The notes under the pieces: model-generated
Told to the model about the DNA's origin: nothing
Database searches by the model: none
Seen by the model: only the letters and a program-made list of their open reading frames with translations
Shown: one piece after another, positions 29,994 to 38,303 of the stretch
Position numbering within the stretch: position 1 is the first letter of the stretch
Layout: each line of letters opens with the position of its first letter
DNA from: Paraburkholderia sp. HP33-1
Lineage (GTDB): Bacteria; Pseudomonadota; Gammaproteobacteria; Burkholderiales; Burkholderiaceae
Reading direction: 5' to 3'
NCBI RefSeq assembly: GCF_021390595.1
Contig: NZ_JAJEJR010000001.1
Coordinates: 496,001 to 560,000 of the forward strand
DNA length: 64,000 nt
Program-made: the position numbers and the translations under genes

Positions 29994-31277
29994 TCAAGGC
30001 GCCGGCGTCTCGCCCTGCGGACGCTGCCGCACGCTGCCCGCGATCAGATCGAAGCGGAACAGCCGGCATTCGAGCGCGCCGTTAAAGAGCGGCGTCTTCG
30101 TCGATTCGCGCAAGCGCAGTTGGCCCGGCAGCTTGCGATCCGACGTCAGGATGAACGCATGCCATCCGGCAAAGCGCTGCTTCAGCGCATTGCCGAGCAA
30201 CTGGAAAAATTCACTGTCCGGCGCTTCTTCCTGAACGCGGCGAAAGCCCTCGTCGTCGCGATTGCCGCGGCCTTCGCGAAGTTCGCCGCGTGCATTGCGC
30301 CCGCGCACTTCGATCCGCTCGCCATACGGCGGATTTGCGACGAGTATGCCGGCCGTCGATGTCGGGGGCGTCATGTCGCGTGCGTCGAGCTGCTTGAGCG
30401 GAACGGACGGCAAGCCGGCGCGCTCGAAGTTGGCGCGCGCTTTCTCAAGCATGTCGCCGGAGATGTCGCTGCCGAAAATCTGCAGGTCGGCGCGGGAGCT
30501 GCGTGCCGCGTTTTTCGCTTCGAGTGCGGCCCCCTTCAGCGCTTGCCAGGCTCGCGAGTCGAACTGTTTGAGCATCTCGAAGCCGAAGCGGCGCTCGACG
30601 CCCGGTGCGATGTTCATCGCGACCTGCGCCGCTTCCGCGAGGAACGTGCCGCTGCCGCACATCGGATCGTAGAGCGGCGTGCCGGCCTGCCAGCCGGTCA
30701 GACGCAGAATGCCCGCCGCGAGGTTCTCGCGCAGCGGCGCCGCGCCCTTGTCCAGACGCCAGCCGCGCTTGAACAGCGGATCGCCCGAGGTATCGAGGTA
30801 GAGCGTGCAATCGGTGGCAGTCAGGAACGCAAACACGCGCACGTCGGGCATCGCGGTGTCGATGCTCGGCCGCGCGCCGCTTTTTTCGCGCAGGCGATCG
30901 CAGATCGCGTCCTTCACGCGCAGCGTCGTGAACTCGAGGCTGCGCAGTGGCGACTTGATCGCGGTGACGTCGACGCGCAGCGTCTCGTGCGCGGAGAACC
31001 ACTGCTCCCAGCGCTGTTCGAGCGCGAGCGCGTAGATGTCCTGCTCGCTGCGATAGGGCCGCTGCGCGATTTTCAGCAGCACGCGGCTCGCGAGACGCGA
31101 GTGCAGATTGGCGGCCATGCCGGCGGCCCAGCCGCCGCGGAAATGCACGCCGCCCGGCACCTGGGCGCCGGCCGTGAAGGCGGCGCCGTTCAGATGTTTG
31201 GCGGCAATTTCGGCGAGTTCGGCCGCGAGCGGAGCTTCGAGCCCGCGCGGGCAAGGAAGGAAAAAATCGAAGGACAT
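29994..31277 (-). CDS. THUMP-domain 23S rRNA guanine-N2 methyltransferase (RlmL type)
   Basis: 427 residues: an N-terminal THUMP RNA-binding domain (about 45-155) and a Rossmann-fold SAM methyltransferase. SAM motif I is LYDPMCGSGTFLAEA and the catalytic motif IV is NPPYGER. It corresponds to the N-terminal (m2G2445) half of E. coli RlmL; the RlmK half is absent, which is usual in beta-proteobacteria. It stands alone with a terminator downstream. The C-terminus (RQRPQGETPAP) is low-complexity. Confidence 0.87.
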   Translation of the reverse strand: MSFDFFLPCPRGLEAPLAAELAEIAAKHLNGAAFTAGAQVPGGVHFRGGWAAGMAANLHSRLASRVLLKIAQRPYRSEQDIYALALEQRWEQWFSAHETLRVDVTAIKSPLRSLEFTTLRVKDAICDRLREKSGARPSIDTAMPDVRVFAFLTATDCTLYLDTSGDPLFKRGWRLDKGAAPLRENLAAGILRLTGWQAGTPLYDPMCGSGTFLAEAAQVAMNIAPGVERRFGFEMLKQFDSRAWQALKGAALEAKNAARSSRADLQIFGSDISGDMLEKARANFERAGLPSVPLKQLDARDMTPPTSTAGILVANPPYGERIEVRGRNARGELREGRGNRDDEGFRRVQEEAPDSEFFQLLGNALKQRFAGWHAFILTSDRKLPGQLRLRESTKTPLFNGALECRLFRFDLIAGSVRQRPQGETPAP

Positions 31278-31359
31278 TGAGGTTGCCGCAAGGCGTTGGA
31301 TAACGCGCTATTGTACGCGCTCGGGGTCGGCGGACCGGCCGGCGCGTCGCTCTATCCTG

Positions 31360-32130
31360 TCAGGCGCCGGCTCCCGCGGCCGTTTCCGCGGAAGGACAGG
31401 GCGGCACGACCGGCGCCGCCGATTGGGCCGACGAGGCATTCCTGCCCGTTGTGGCCGTGGCAGCGACGGGCATTGCCGCCATCGCCCGCACCCCCGCCGC
31501 GATCTGCGTCGACACTTCCGCGAGCGCGCGCCGATGTCCATCGACGAGCGCGTCATACCCGCCGCCAACCGTCTCGCTGACCACGCTGCGACACGTCATC
31601 ACCGCGTTGCTGCGCACGGCCCGCACGCTCCACACCGCATCGATCAACGCATGCGAGCCGGGCCACGACTCGAAGCGCTGCACGTTCATCGCGATCCGGT
31701 ACACGGCCGCGTCGTCCGGCCGCGCGGTGCCGAACGCATCGATGGTGCCGAGCTGCTGCGTCAGATTCGTCGATAGCGCGCGACGGATTTCGTCGCCGGG
31801 CAGCGACGCCCAGCGCTCCTCTTCGAGCAGCTGCACCTGAGTCGGCCCGGTCTGCACGACGAGCTGATTTCTCGATACCTGCGGCGGCACGTTGACCGCC
31901 GCGACTTCGATCAGCCACGCGGGCGCGGCGCCGGTGCGCGCGAGCGCCGGTGCGGCGCCATTCGCGGCAGTGCCCGTGCTATCCGCGCCGCCCAACGTAT
32001 AAAAACGGCTCGACGGCGACGAGCACGCCGCGATGGCGAGCGCCGCGGCCAGCGCGGTGCCATACGCGACGCCGCGTACGGCACCGCGCACGAGCGCGCG
32101 CGGCGAGCGGGGGAGCCGGGCAAACATCAT
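31360..32130 (-). CDS. PqiC-family ABC-type transport auxiliary lipoprotein
   Basis: 256-residue lipoprotein; signal peptide with lipobox AIAACSS (Cys about residue 36). The domain of PqiC/YmbA (DUF330) spans about 45-215, with the conserved SRFYTLG opening. Members sit in the outer membrane and dock the periplasmic MCE tunnel of PqiB. The last 35 residues are Ala/Ser/Thr rich. Its start overlaps the pqiB stop by four bases. It is the last gene of the four-gene pqi operon. Confidence 0.85.
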   Translation of the reverse strand: MMFARLPRSPRALVRGAVRGVAYGTALAAALAIAACSSPSSRFYTLGGADSTGTAANGAAPALARTGAAPAWLIEVAAVNVPPQVSRNQLVVQTGPTQVQLLEEERWASLPGDEIRRALSTNLTQQLGTIDAFGTARPDDAAVYRIAMNVQRFESWPGSHALIDAVWSVRAVRSNAVMTCRSVVSETVGGGYDALVDGHRRALAEVSTQIAAGVRAMAAMPVAATATTGRNASSAQSAAPVVPPCPSAETAAGAGA

Positions 32131-33788
32131 GGTTTATCTCCTGATTTACCGCGCAACAGCGATTCGGGATGACGCTCGAGGTAATCCGACAGCGCGTTCA
32201 GCGACTGCAACGTGCGCGTCAGTTCCTGCAACGCCTGATGAACGTCGGATTGCAACGGCGAGTCCTGCTGCAAGGTCGCCTGGGCCGAACTGAAGGTCTG
32301 TTTCGCGGCCGTCAGCGTATCGCGCGCCTGCGGCACCACTTCCTTGTCGAGACGCGCGAACAGCTGGTCGGCGTTCTTCAGCGCGCTGTTCAGGTTGTCG
32401 CCGATCTGGTCGAACGGCACCTTGTCGAGCTTCTTCGCGATGTCGGCGACCTGCAGCTGCAATTCGTCGAGCGTGTTCGGAATGGTTGGCAGCTCGAGCG
32501 GATCGCGCGTCACGTCGACCTTGGCCGGCGCCGCTTTCGGGAAGATATCGAGCGCCACGTACAGCTGGCTCGTGATCAGGTTGCCGGTGCGAAGCTGGCC
32601 GCGCAGGCCGTGTCTGACGAGCTCCTGCAACATGTTCTCGCCGGCGAGCGTGCCCGGCTGCGGCGCGGTCTCGCGGAAGCGCTTGCCGAGGCGGTCCGGG
32701 TAGATGTTCATCGTGACCGGCATCGTGAAGCTCTGCGTCTTCGGATCGTAGTCGATGCCGATATTGGTCACCTGGCCGAGCACGATGCCGCGGAAGTCGA
32801 CCGGCGCGCCGATCGACAGGCCGCGCAGCGACTGGTTGAAGTTCATCACGACGTGCAAGGGGATGCCGTCCGGTTCGCGCATCGCGTCCGCTTCGTCCGA
32901 GCCGAGGCGGAACGTCTCGTTGTTCGGCGCCTGCGGGCCCGTGTTCTGGCCTGGCGGCGACTGGAACGACAGACCGCCGACGATCACCGTCGCGAGCGAC
33001 TGCGTGTTCAGCTTGAAGCCGCTCGAATCGAGCCGCAGATCGACGCCGCTCGCGTGCCACCACCGCGTGTTGGTGCCGACATACTGGTCGAACGGCGACG
33101 ACACGAACACCTGCATCGTCACGCCGGTGCCGTCCTTGTCGAGCGAGAAGCCGACCACCTGGCCGACCTGCACGCGCCGGTAGAAGATCGGCGAGCCGAT
33201 GTCGATCGAGCCGAGCGAATCGCCGTGCAGCGTGTACTGACGGCCTTTCTGGTCGCCGGTGATGGGCGGCGGCGTTTCGAGGCCGACGAAGTTGCTCTCG
33301 CTGTCGGTCGAACGGCCCGCGTCGGCGCCGATGTACGAGCCGGACAGCAGTGTGGTCAGACCCGACACGCCGCTCGCGCCGACGCGCGGACGCACCACCC
33401 AGAAGCGCGAATCCTTGACCGCGAACTTGCCGCCTTCCTTGGTGAGCTGCACCTGCACGAGCACATGCGACAGATCCTGCGACAGCGTGATCGTCTTCAC
33501 CGAGCCGACGGTGACGTCCTTGTACTTGACTTGGGTCTTGCCCGGCTCGAGCCCTTCGGCGCTGATGAAGCTGATCGTGATCACGGGACCGCGCTCGGTC
33601 ACCGACTTGATCACGAGCGCGATGCCGATCAGCGCGGCGATCAGCGGAATCACCCAGACGAGCGACGGCAGCCAGCGGCTGCGTGGCTCGATGTCGGGGT
33701 CGGGCAGTTGGGGCGGCAGTGTGGGTCCGTTCGAATCGTTGCGCGGCGCATCACCGGAAGCGGGCGTCGGTCCTTGCGGGCTAGTCAT
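32127..33788 (-). CDS. pqiB: PqiB-type MCE (MlaD) intermembrane lipid-transport protein
   Basis: 553 residues: cytoplasmic Pro-rich N-terminus (1-40), one transmembrane helix (about 43-64; LPSLVWVIPLIAALIGIALV), then three MCE/MlaD domains (first begins near GPVITISFISAEGLEPGKTQVKYKDV, here only GPVITISFISAEGLEPG) and a long helical C-terminal part (about 430-550) that forms the tunnel needle in PqiB. It spans the periplasm and carries phospholipids between membranes. Its start overlaps the stop of the upstream pqiA-like gene by eight bases. Confidence 0.9.
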   Translation of the reverse strand: MTSPQGPTPASGDAPRNDSNGPTLPPQLPDPDIEPRSRWLPSLVWVIPLIAALIGIALVIKSVTERGPVITISFISAEGLEPGKTQVKYKDVTVGSVKTITLSQDLSHVLVQVQLTKEGGKFAVKDSRFWVVRPRVGASGVSGLTTLLSGSYIGADAGRSTDSESNFVGLETPPPITGDQKGRQYTLHGDSLGSIDIGSPIFYRRVQVGQVVGFSLDKDGTGVTMQVFVSSPFDQYVGTNTRWWHASGVDLRLDSSGFKLNTQSLATVIVGGLSFQSPPGQNTGPQAPNNETFRLGSDEADAMREPDGIPLHVVMNFNQSLRGLSIGAPVDFRGIVLGQVTNIGIDYDPKTQSFTMPVTMNIYPDRLGKRFRETAPQPGTLAGENMLQELVRHGLRGQLRTGNLITSQLYVALDIFPKAAPAKVDVTRDPLELPTIPNTLDELQLQVADIAKKLDKVPFDQIGDNLNSALKNADQLFARLDKEVVPQARDTLTAAKQTFSSAQATLQQDSPLQSDVHQALQELTRTLQSLNALSDYLERHPESLLRGKSGDKP

Positions 33789-34431
33789 GGTGAAGATCCT
33801 GAGGTGTTGGGGTACTGCCTTCCACGGGGTCCCAGATGAGTCGTGGATCGAATTGCATGGAGGCCAGCATCGTCAGGATCACGACCGAGCCGAACGCGAT
33901 CGCGCCCGGCCCGGCCGTGATCACGGCCAGCGATTTGAAGCGCACGAGCGCCACGGTGAGCGTGACGACGAACACGTCGAGCATCGACCAGCGGCCGATT
34001 CGCTCGACCATCCGGTACAGCGTCGTGCGCTGCTGCGGGCGCCAGCGCGAGCGGCGCTGCGCCGTGACGGTGAGCAGCACGAGCACCGTGAGCTTCAGCA
34101 TCGGCACCAGGATGCTGGCGATGAACACGATCACCGCGAGCGGCCAGTCGCCGGAGGTCCAGAAATAGACGACGCCGCTCATGATCGTGTCGTCCTCGGA
34201 GCCGAGCAGCGACGACGTGTGCATCACCGGCAGCAGGTTCGCCGGAATATACAGCAGCGCCGCGGCGATCAGCAGTGCCCATGTGCGCATCAGGCTGTCG
34301 GGATTGCGCGAGTGCAGCGGCGCGCCGCAGCGGCCGCAGGGCTGCGGCGTGACCGAGCGGTCGCGCGGTTCGACGCGTCCGCACGCATGGCAGGACAGCA
34401 GGCCGGCGCGTTTCGCGGTGACGTATTTCAT
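33781..34431 (-). CDS. Paraquat-inducible protein A, second half-length copy
   Basis: 216-residue membrane protein with a zinc-ribbon-like N-terminus (SCHACGRVE ... PCGRCGAPLHSR, four Cys) and four transmembrane helices. E. coli PqiA has two such units fused; here they are two adjacent genes. The ATG at 34431 is directly before the zinc ribbon. It is seven bases from the upstream copy. Confidence 0.87.
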   Translation of the reverse strand: MKYVTAKRAGLLSCHACGRVEPRDRSVTPQPCGRCGAPLHSRNPDSLMRTWALLIAAALLYIPANLLPVMHTSSLLGSEDDTIMSGVVYFWTSGDWPLAVIVFIASILVPMLKLTVLVLLTVTAQRRSRWRPQQRTTLYRMVERIGRWSMLDVFVVTLTVALVRFKSLAVITAGPGAIAFGSVVILTMLASMQFDPRLIWDPVEGSTPTPQDLHHD

Positions 34432-34438
34432 CGCCGGC

Positions 34439-35086
34439 TCATCCTTCGCGCGACGTGCGCGGCAATGGCCGGTCGCCACGCGCGCCGATCTCGTCGGCGA
34501 CATCCCACAGCACGCGCGGATCGAACGTGACGACGACCGCGAACATGAGCGTCAGCGCGCCGAACGCGAACAACGCCGCCTCGGGAATCACGCGCGCGAG
34601 GCTCACCATCTTCACGATCGTGACCAGCACGCCGAGCATGAACACTTCGATCATGCCCCACGGCCGCACGAACTGGATCGCGCGCAGCACGCGGTTGAAG
34701 TGCGCGGGTACGTAGCCGGCGCGCAGCGGCACCAGCACGTACAGCAGAGCGACGAGTTCGGTGAGCGGAAAGAGGATCGTCGAGCAGAACACCATCACGG
34801 CGACGATCTCCATGTCCTCGCCCCACAGCGCGACCAGCGCGCCGAACAGCGTGGTCTGCGAGGTGATGCCGTTGGTTTCGAGTTCGACGATCGGAAAGCC
34901 CTGGGCGATCACGAACGTGATCAGCGCGGCGAGCGTCAGCGCGCAGATCACGTCGAGCTTGCGCGAGACGCCGAGATAGAGCGTCGCGCCGCAGCGCGGA
35001 CAGCGCGCGACGGTGCGCCCGACAAGCGTTGGCTTGCGGAACAGCGTATCGCATTCATGGCACGCGATCAGGTTGTCATGTTCCAT
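34439..35086 (-). CDS. Paraquat-inducible protein A, first half-length copy
   Basis: 215-residue paralogue of the next gene: zinc ribbon (ACHECDTLF ... ARCPRCGATLYLG, four Cys) plus four transmembrane helices. It is the first gene of the pqiA1-pqiA2-pqiB-pqiC operon. PqiA proteins are the inner-membrane partners of PqiB in lipid transport. The upstream gap to cytochrome b561 is 323 bases and divergent. Confidence 0.87.
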   Translation of the reverse strand: MEHDNLIACHECDTLFRKPTLVGRTVARCPRCGATLYLGVSRKLDVICALTLAALITFVIAQGFPIVELETNGITSQTTLFGALVALWGEDMEIVAVMVFCSTILFPLTELVALLYVLVPLRAGYVPAHFNRVLRAIQFVRPWGMIEVFMLGVLVTIVKMVSLARVIPEAALFAFGALTLMFAVVVTFDPRVLWDVADEIGARGDRPLPRTSREG

Positions 35087-35409
35087 GCGGCGGGTGGGCT
35101 AACGACGTGGTGGCGGGGTGCGAGGCACTTTCTTGACGATGGGTCAGGCGGCGGCGAGGAGCAATGGTACCAAACGCCGCCCCGCGACCGGCGCGAACCG
35201 CTGCACCGCAATATCCGGGCCTGTTCCGCTGATGCGCTTCAGCCAGCTTTTCGCGCTTGGGGTAGCATGGCGGCCTTGGCATGCGCGGCGGCCTGTTCCG
35301 GCGATGATGCCCGCCGGATCGGCCGCGCGCCGCACCGATGTACTGCGGTTACCGCGGAATAGGCGGCCGCGGGACGCCGTTAACTTCTACCTGCCTGCGT
35401 TGATCTGTC
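35087..35409. other. Divergent intergenic region, pqi operon / cytochrome b561
   Basis: 323 GC-rich bases. I see no convincing gene, promoter box, riboswitch or terminator. It must contain the divergent promoters of both operons. Neither neighbouring gene has a clear Shine-Dalgarno sequence. Confidence 0.5.
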
Positions 35410-35970
35410 ATGACACTCAATCCATCGTTCGGTACCCGGGAGTCGTACACGCGGACCGCCATCGCTTTTCACTGGCTGATCGCGCTGCTGATCGTCTGCG
35501 GCTTTGCGCTCGGCTGGGTGATGACCGACATTCCGGGCTTCACGCCCACCAAGCTGCGCTATTTCTCGTGGCACAAATGGATCGGCGTGACCGTGTTCGC
35601 GCTCGCGATCGTGCGGATCGTATGGCGCGCGATCCACGGCGCGCCGCCGATGCCGCGCCGCATGCCGACCTGGCAGCGCGGCGCCGCGCATCTCGTGCAT
35701 CTGCTGCTGTACGTGCTGATGATCGCGATTCCAGTGTCCGGCTATCTGTATAGCTCGGCGGCGAACGTGCCGGTCGTCTATCTCGGGCTGATTCCGCTGC
35801 CGCGCCTCATCGCGCCCGATCCGCACCTTAAGGAAGTGCTGAAGAACATGCACATCGCGCTGAACTACACGCTGCTTGTGCTGGTCGGGCTGCACGTCGC
35901 GGGCGCGCTCAAGCATCAATGGCTCGATCGGGACGGCCTGCTGTCGCGCATGCTCCCCTTCCTCAAATAA
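35410..35970 (+). CDS. Cytochrome b561-type membrane protein
   Basis: 186 residues with four transmembrane helices. Two His pairs that can bind two b hemes are visible: AIAFHWL and FSWHKWIG near the N-terminus and HLVHLLLYVL and KNMHIALNY...GLHVAGALKHQW later. CybB-type proteins move electrons from ubiquinol or superoxide. Two YceI genes follow immediately; b561-YceI pairing is common and suggests a shared role with an isoprenoid quinone-like ligand. Confidence 0.88.
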   Translation: MTLNPSFGTRESYTRTAIAFHWLIALLIVCGFALGWVMTDIPGFTPTKLRYFSWHKWIGVTVFALAIVRIVWRAIHGAPPMPRRMPTWQRGAAHLVHLLLYVLMIAIPVSGYLYSSAANVPVVYLGLIPLPRLIAPDPHLKEVLKNMHIALNYTLLVLVGLHVAGALKHQWLDRDGLLSRMLPFLK

Positions 35971-35978
35971 GGACAACC

Positions 35979-36542
35979 ATGAAGGTCTCGTTTTATCGCT
36001 ACATGCTCGCCGCGTTTGCGGCCGCGTCGCTGAGCACCGCGGGCGCGGCGCTCGCGCAGGTCGACGTCGCGAAGAGTTCGGTGACGGCCACCTCGAAGCA
36101 GATGAACGTGCCGGTCGAAGGCAAGTTCGGCAAGTTCACCGCCCAGGTCAGCTTCGATCCGGCAAGGCCCGAGTCCGGCAGCGCACAGATCAACATCGAC
36201 GTCGCCAGCTACGATCTCGGTGACGAGAGCTACAACGAGCAGGTGCGCGGCAAGGAATGGTTCGACGCGAAGACCTATCCGGGCGCGACGTTCGTGTCGA
36301 GCGCGATCGCGCCGGCTGGCGGCAACAAGTTCAATGTGACTGGCAAGCTGACCATCAAGGGCAAATCGCAGACGGTCGTCGTGCCGGTCACGGTCAGCCA
36401 GCAGGGCGCGACCCAGACCTTCGACGGCGCGCTGCCGATCAAGCGCTCGCAGTTCGACATCGGCACTGGTGAATGGAAGGACACGTCGGTCGTCGCCGAC
36501 GAAGTGGTGATCAGGTTTCATATCGTCGCCGCGCACACATAA
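35979..36542 (+). CDS. YceI-family periplasmic protein (first)
   Basis: 187 residues: signal peptide (cleavage near ALAQ, residue 25) and a lipocalin-like YceI barrel, which in characterised members binds a polyisoprenoid. Motifs include GKFGKFTAQVSFDP and FVSSAIAP followed by the GKLTIKGKSQ stretch. AGGACA lies a few bases before the ATG. It begins eight bases after the b561 stop, so the two are co-transcribed. Confidence 0.88.
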   Translation: MKVSFYRYMLAAFAAASLSTAGAALAQVDVAKSSVTATSKQMNVPVEGKFGKFTAQVSFDPARPESGSAQINIDVASYDLGDESYNEQVRGKEWFDAKTYPGATFVSSAIAPAGGNKFNVTGKLTIKGKSQTVVVPVTVSQQGATQTFDGALPIKRSQFDIGTGEWKDTSVVADEVVIRFHIVAAHT

Positions 36543-36641
36543 CGCGTGCGGCGTTCGCGATGTCCGGCGCGCCACGTGGGGCGCGGCCGTTTTTCCACCG
36601 CAGGTTGCACCGCGATTTTCAACGCAAAACAGGAGCATGAA

Positions 36642-37223
36642 TTGAAAACGTCCATGTTGATCGCTGTTGGCGCGCTGGCTTCGTCGCTGTCGCTCGGCGC
36701 CTTTGCTGCCGATACCTATGTGCTTGATCCGATGCATACGTTTCCGAGCTTCGAGGCCGACCACTTGGGCGGTCTGTCGATCTGGCGCGGCAAGTTTACG
36801 AAGAGTACCGGCACGGTGACGCTCGATCGCGCGGCCAGAACCGGCAGCGTCGACGTGAGCGTCGATCCCGCTTCGGTGCAGACCGGCAACCCTAAGCTCG
36901 ACGATCATCTGAGGTCCAACGAGTTCTTCGACGTCGAGAAGTATCCGGCGGTGACGTACAAAGGCACCCAGATCAAGTTCGACGGCGACAAGCCGGTCGA
37001 GGTGATCGGCGATCTGACGATTCGCGGCGTCACGAAGCCGGTGAACCTTAAGATCGATTCGTTCAAGTGCATGCCGCATCCGATGCTCAAGCGTGAAGTG
37101 TGCGGCGTCGAGGCGAGTACCGAATTCAACCGCGCCGACTTCGGCATGGACTTCGGCACGAAGTACGGCTTCAGCATGCAGACGCGCCTGCATATCCAGT
37201 CGGAAGGCATCAAGCAGCAGTAA
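36642..37223 (+). CDS. YceI-family periplasmic protein (second)
   Basis: 193 residues counted from a TTG start: signal peptide ending at GAFAA, then a YceI domain ([16 protein letters not shown] ... [13 protein letters not shown]). AGGAG at 36631-36635 is 6 bases from TTG 36642 and 18 from the next in-frame ATG (36654), so TTG is preferred; it also gives the expected MKTS-type signal start. A two-codon frame ATG-AAT-TGA (36637-36645) overlaps the TTG. The mature region differs clearly from its neighbour, so this is an old duplication. Confidence 0.85.
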   Translation: MKTSMLIAVGALASSLSLGAFAADTYVLDPMHTFPSFEADHLGGLSIWRGKFTKSTGTVTLDRAARTGSVDVSVDPASVQTGNPKLDDHLRSNEFFDVEKYPAVTYKGTQIKFDGDKPVEVIGDLTIRGVTKPVNLKIDSFKCMPHPMLKREVCGVEASTEFNRADFGMDFGTKYGFSMQTRLHIQSEGIKQQ

Positions 37224-37275
37224 GCGCAATCGCGCCTTTACGCTGCGCCGCAACACGACGCACGGTGTAAACGCA

Positions 37276-37310
37276 AAAGGCCGGTTCGCAAGAACCGGCC
37301 TTTCCTGTTT
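37276..37310 (+). terminator. Intrinsic terminator after the YceI genes
   Basis: AAAGGCCGGTT (37276-37286) pairs with AACCGGCCTTT (37293-37303) around CGCAAG, then CCTGTTT. The A/T flanks make it usable from both sides, so it may also end secF transcripts coming from the right. Confidence 0.85.
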
Positions 37311-37334
37311 GCGCAATGAGCAGCTACGCGCGCA

Positions 37335-38285
37335 TCAAACCTGTGCACCTGCGTTCGGATCGTCCGGATCGGCGCGTTCCTTCTTGTCCTTCAGCAGGTC
37401 TTCGCGCTTGACGCCGAGCCACATGGCGAGCGCCGCGGCGACGAATACCGACGAGTAGATACCGAACAGAATACCGACCGTCAGCGCGAGCGCGAAGTAG
37501 TGCAGCGTCGGGCCGCCGAACAGGAACATCGACAGCACCATCATCTGCGTACAGCCGTGCGTGATGATGGTTCGCGACATCGTGCTGGTGATCGCGTGGT
37601 TGATCACTTCGATCACGGTCATCTTGCGTTCGCGGCGGAAGGTCTCGCGAATCCGGTCGAAGATAACGACCGACTCGTTGACCGAATAGCCGAGCACCGC
37701 GAGCACCGCGGCCAGCACCGACAGCGAGAACTCCCACTGGAAGAACGCGAAGAAGCCGAGAATGATCACGACGTCGTGCAGGTTCGCGATCACGCCGGCC
37801 ACCGCGTACTTCCATTCGAAGCGGAACGACAGATAGATGACGATACCGGCCACCACGCACGCGAGCGCGAGCAGACCGTCGGTGGCGAGTTCCTTGCCGA
37901 CCTGCGGACCGACGAACTCAACGCGCTGCAACTGCACCTCCGGCGTGTCGGCCTTCAGCGCGCCCATCACCTGGTCGCTCTGCTGCGCGGACGTGAAGCC
38001 CGACTTCAGCGGCAGACGGATCAGCACGTCGCGCGAGGAGCCGAAGTTCTGCACCTGGGCGTCCGCATAGCCGAGCTTGCCGAGCGTATTGCGCACCGGG
38101 TCGAGCGGCACCGCGCCCGGATACTGCACCTCGATCACGGTACCGCCGGTGAATTCCACCGACAGATGCAGCCCGCGATGCACGAGGAAGAACACGGCGG
38201 CGAGGAAGGTGATCAGCGAGATCGCGTTGAAGATCAACGCGCGCTGCATGAACGGAATGTCTTTACGGAAGCGGAAAAATTCCAT
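37335..38285 (-). CDS. secF: Protein translocase accessory subunit SecF
   Basis: 316-residue RND-like membrane protein with six transmembrane helices and a large first periplasmic loop. Motifs such as VEFTGGTVIEVQYPG and ALGYSVNESVVIFDRIRE (the D/R proton-relay helix) identify it. It pulls exported proteins through SecYEG using the proton gradient. The gap to secD is 18 bases. A charged tail (KREDLLKDKKERADPDDPNAG) follows the last helix (residues here shortened: KKERADPDDPN). Confidence 0.95.
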   Translation of the reverse strand: MEFFRFRKDIPFMQRALIFNAISLITFLAAVFFLVHRGLHLSVEFTGGTVIEVQYPGAVPLDPVRNTLGKLGYADAQVQNFGSSRDVLIRLPLKSGFTSAQQSDQVMGALKADTPEVQLQRVEFVGPQVGKELATDGLLALACVVAGIVIYLSFRFEWKYAVAGVIANLHDVVIILGFFAFFQWEFSLSVLAAVLAVLGYSVNESVVIFDRIRETFRRERKMTVIEVINHAITSTMSRTIITHGCTQMMVLSMFLFGGPTLHYFALALTVGILFGIYSSVFVAAALAMWLGVKREDLLKDKKERADPDDPNAGAQV

Positions 38286-38303
38286 GGTCTTGTTCTCCGG
38301 GAC

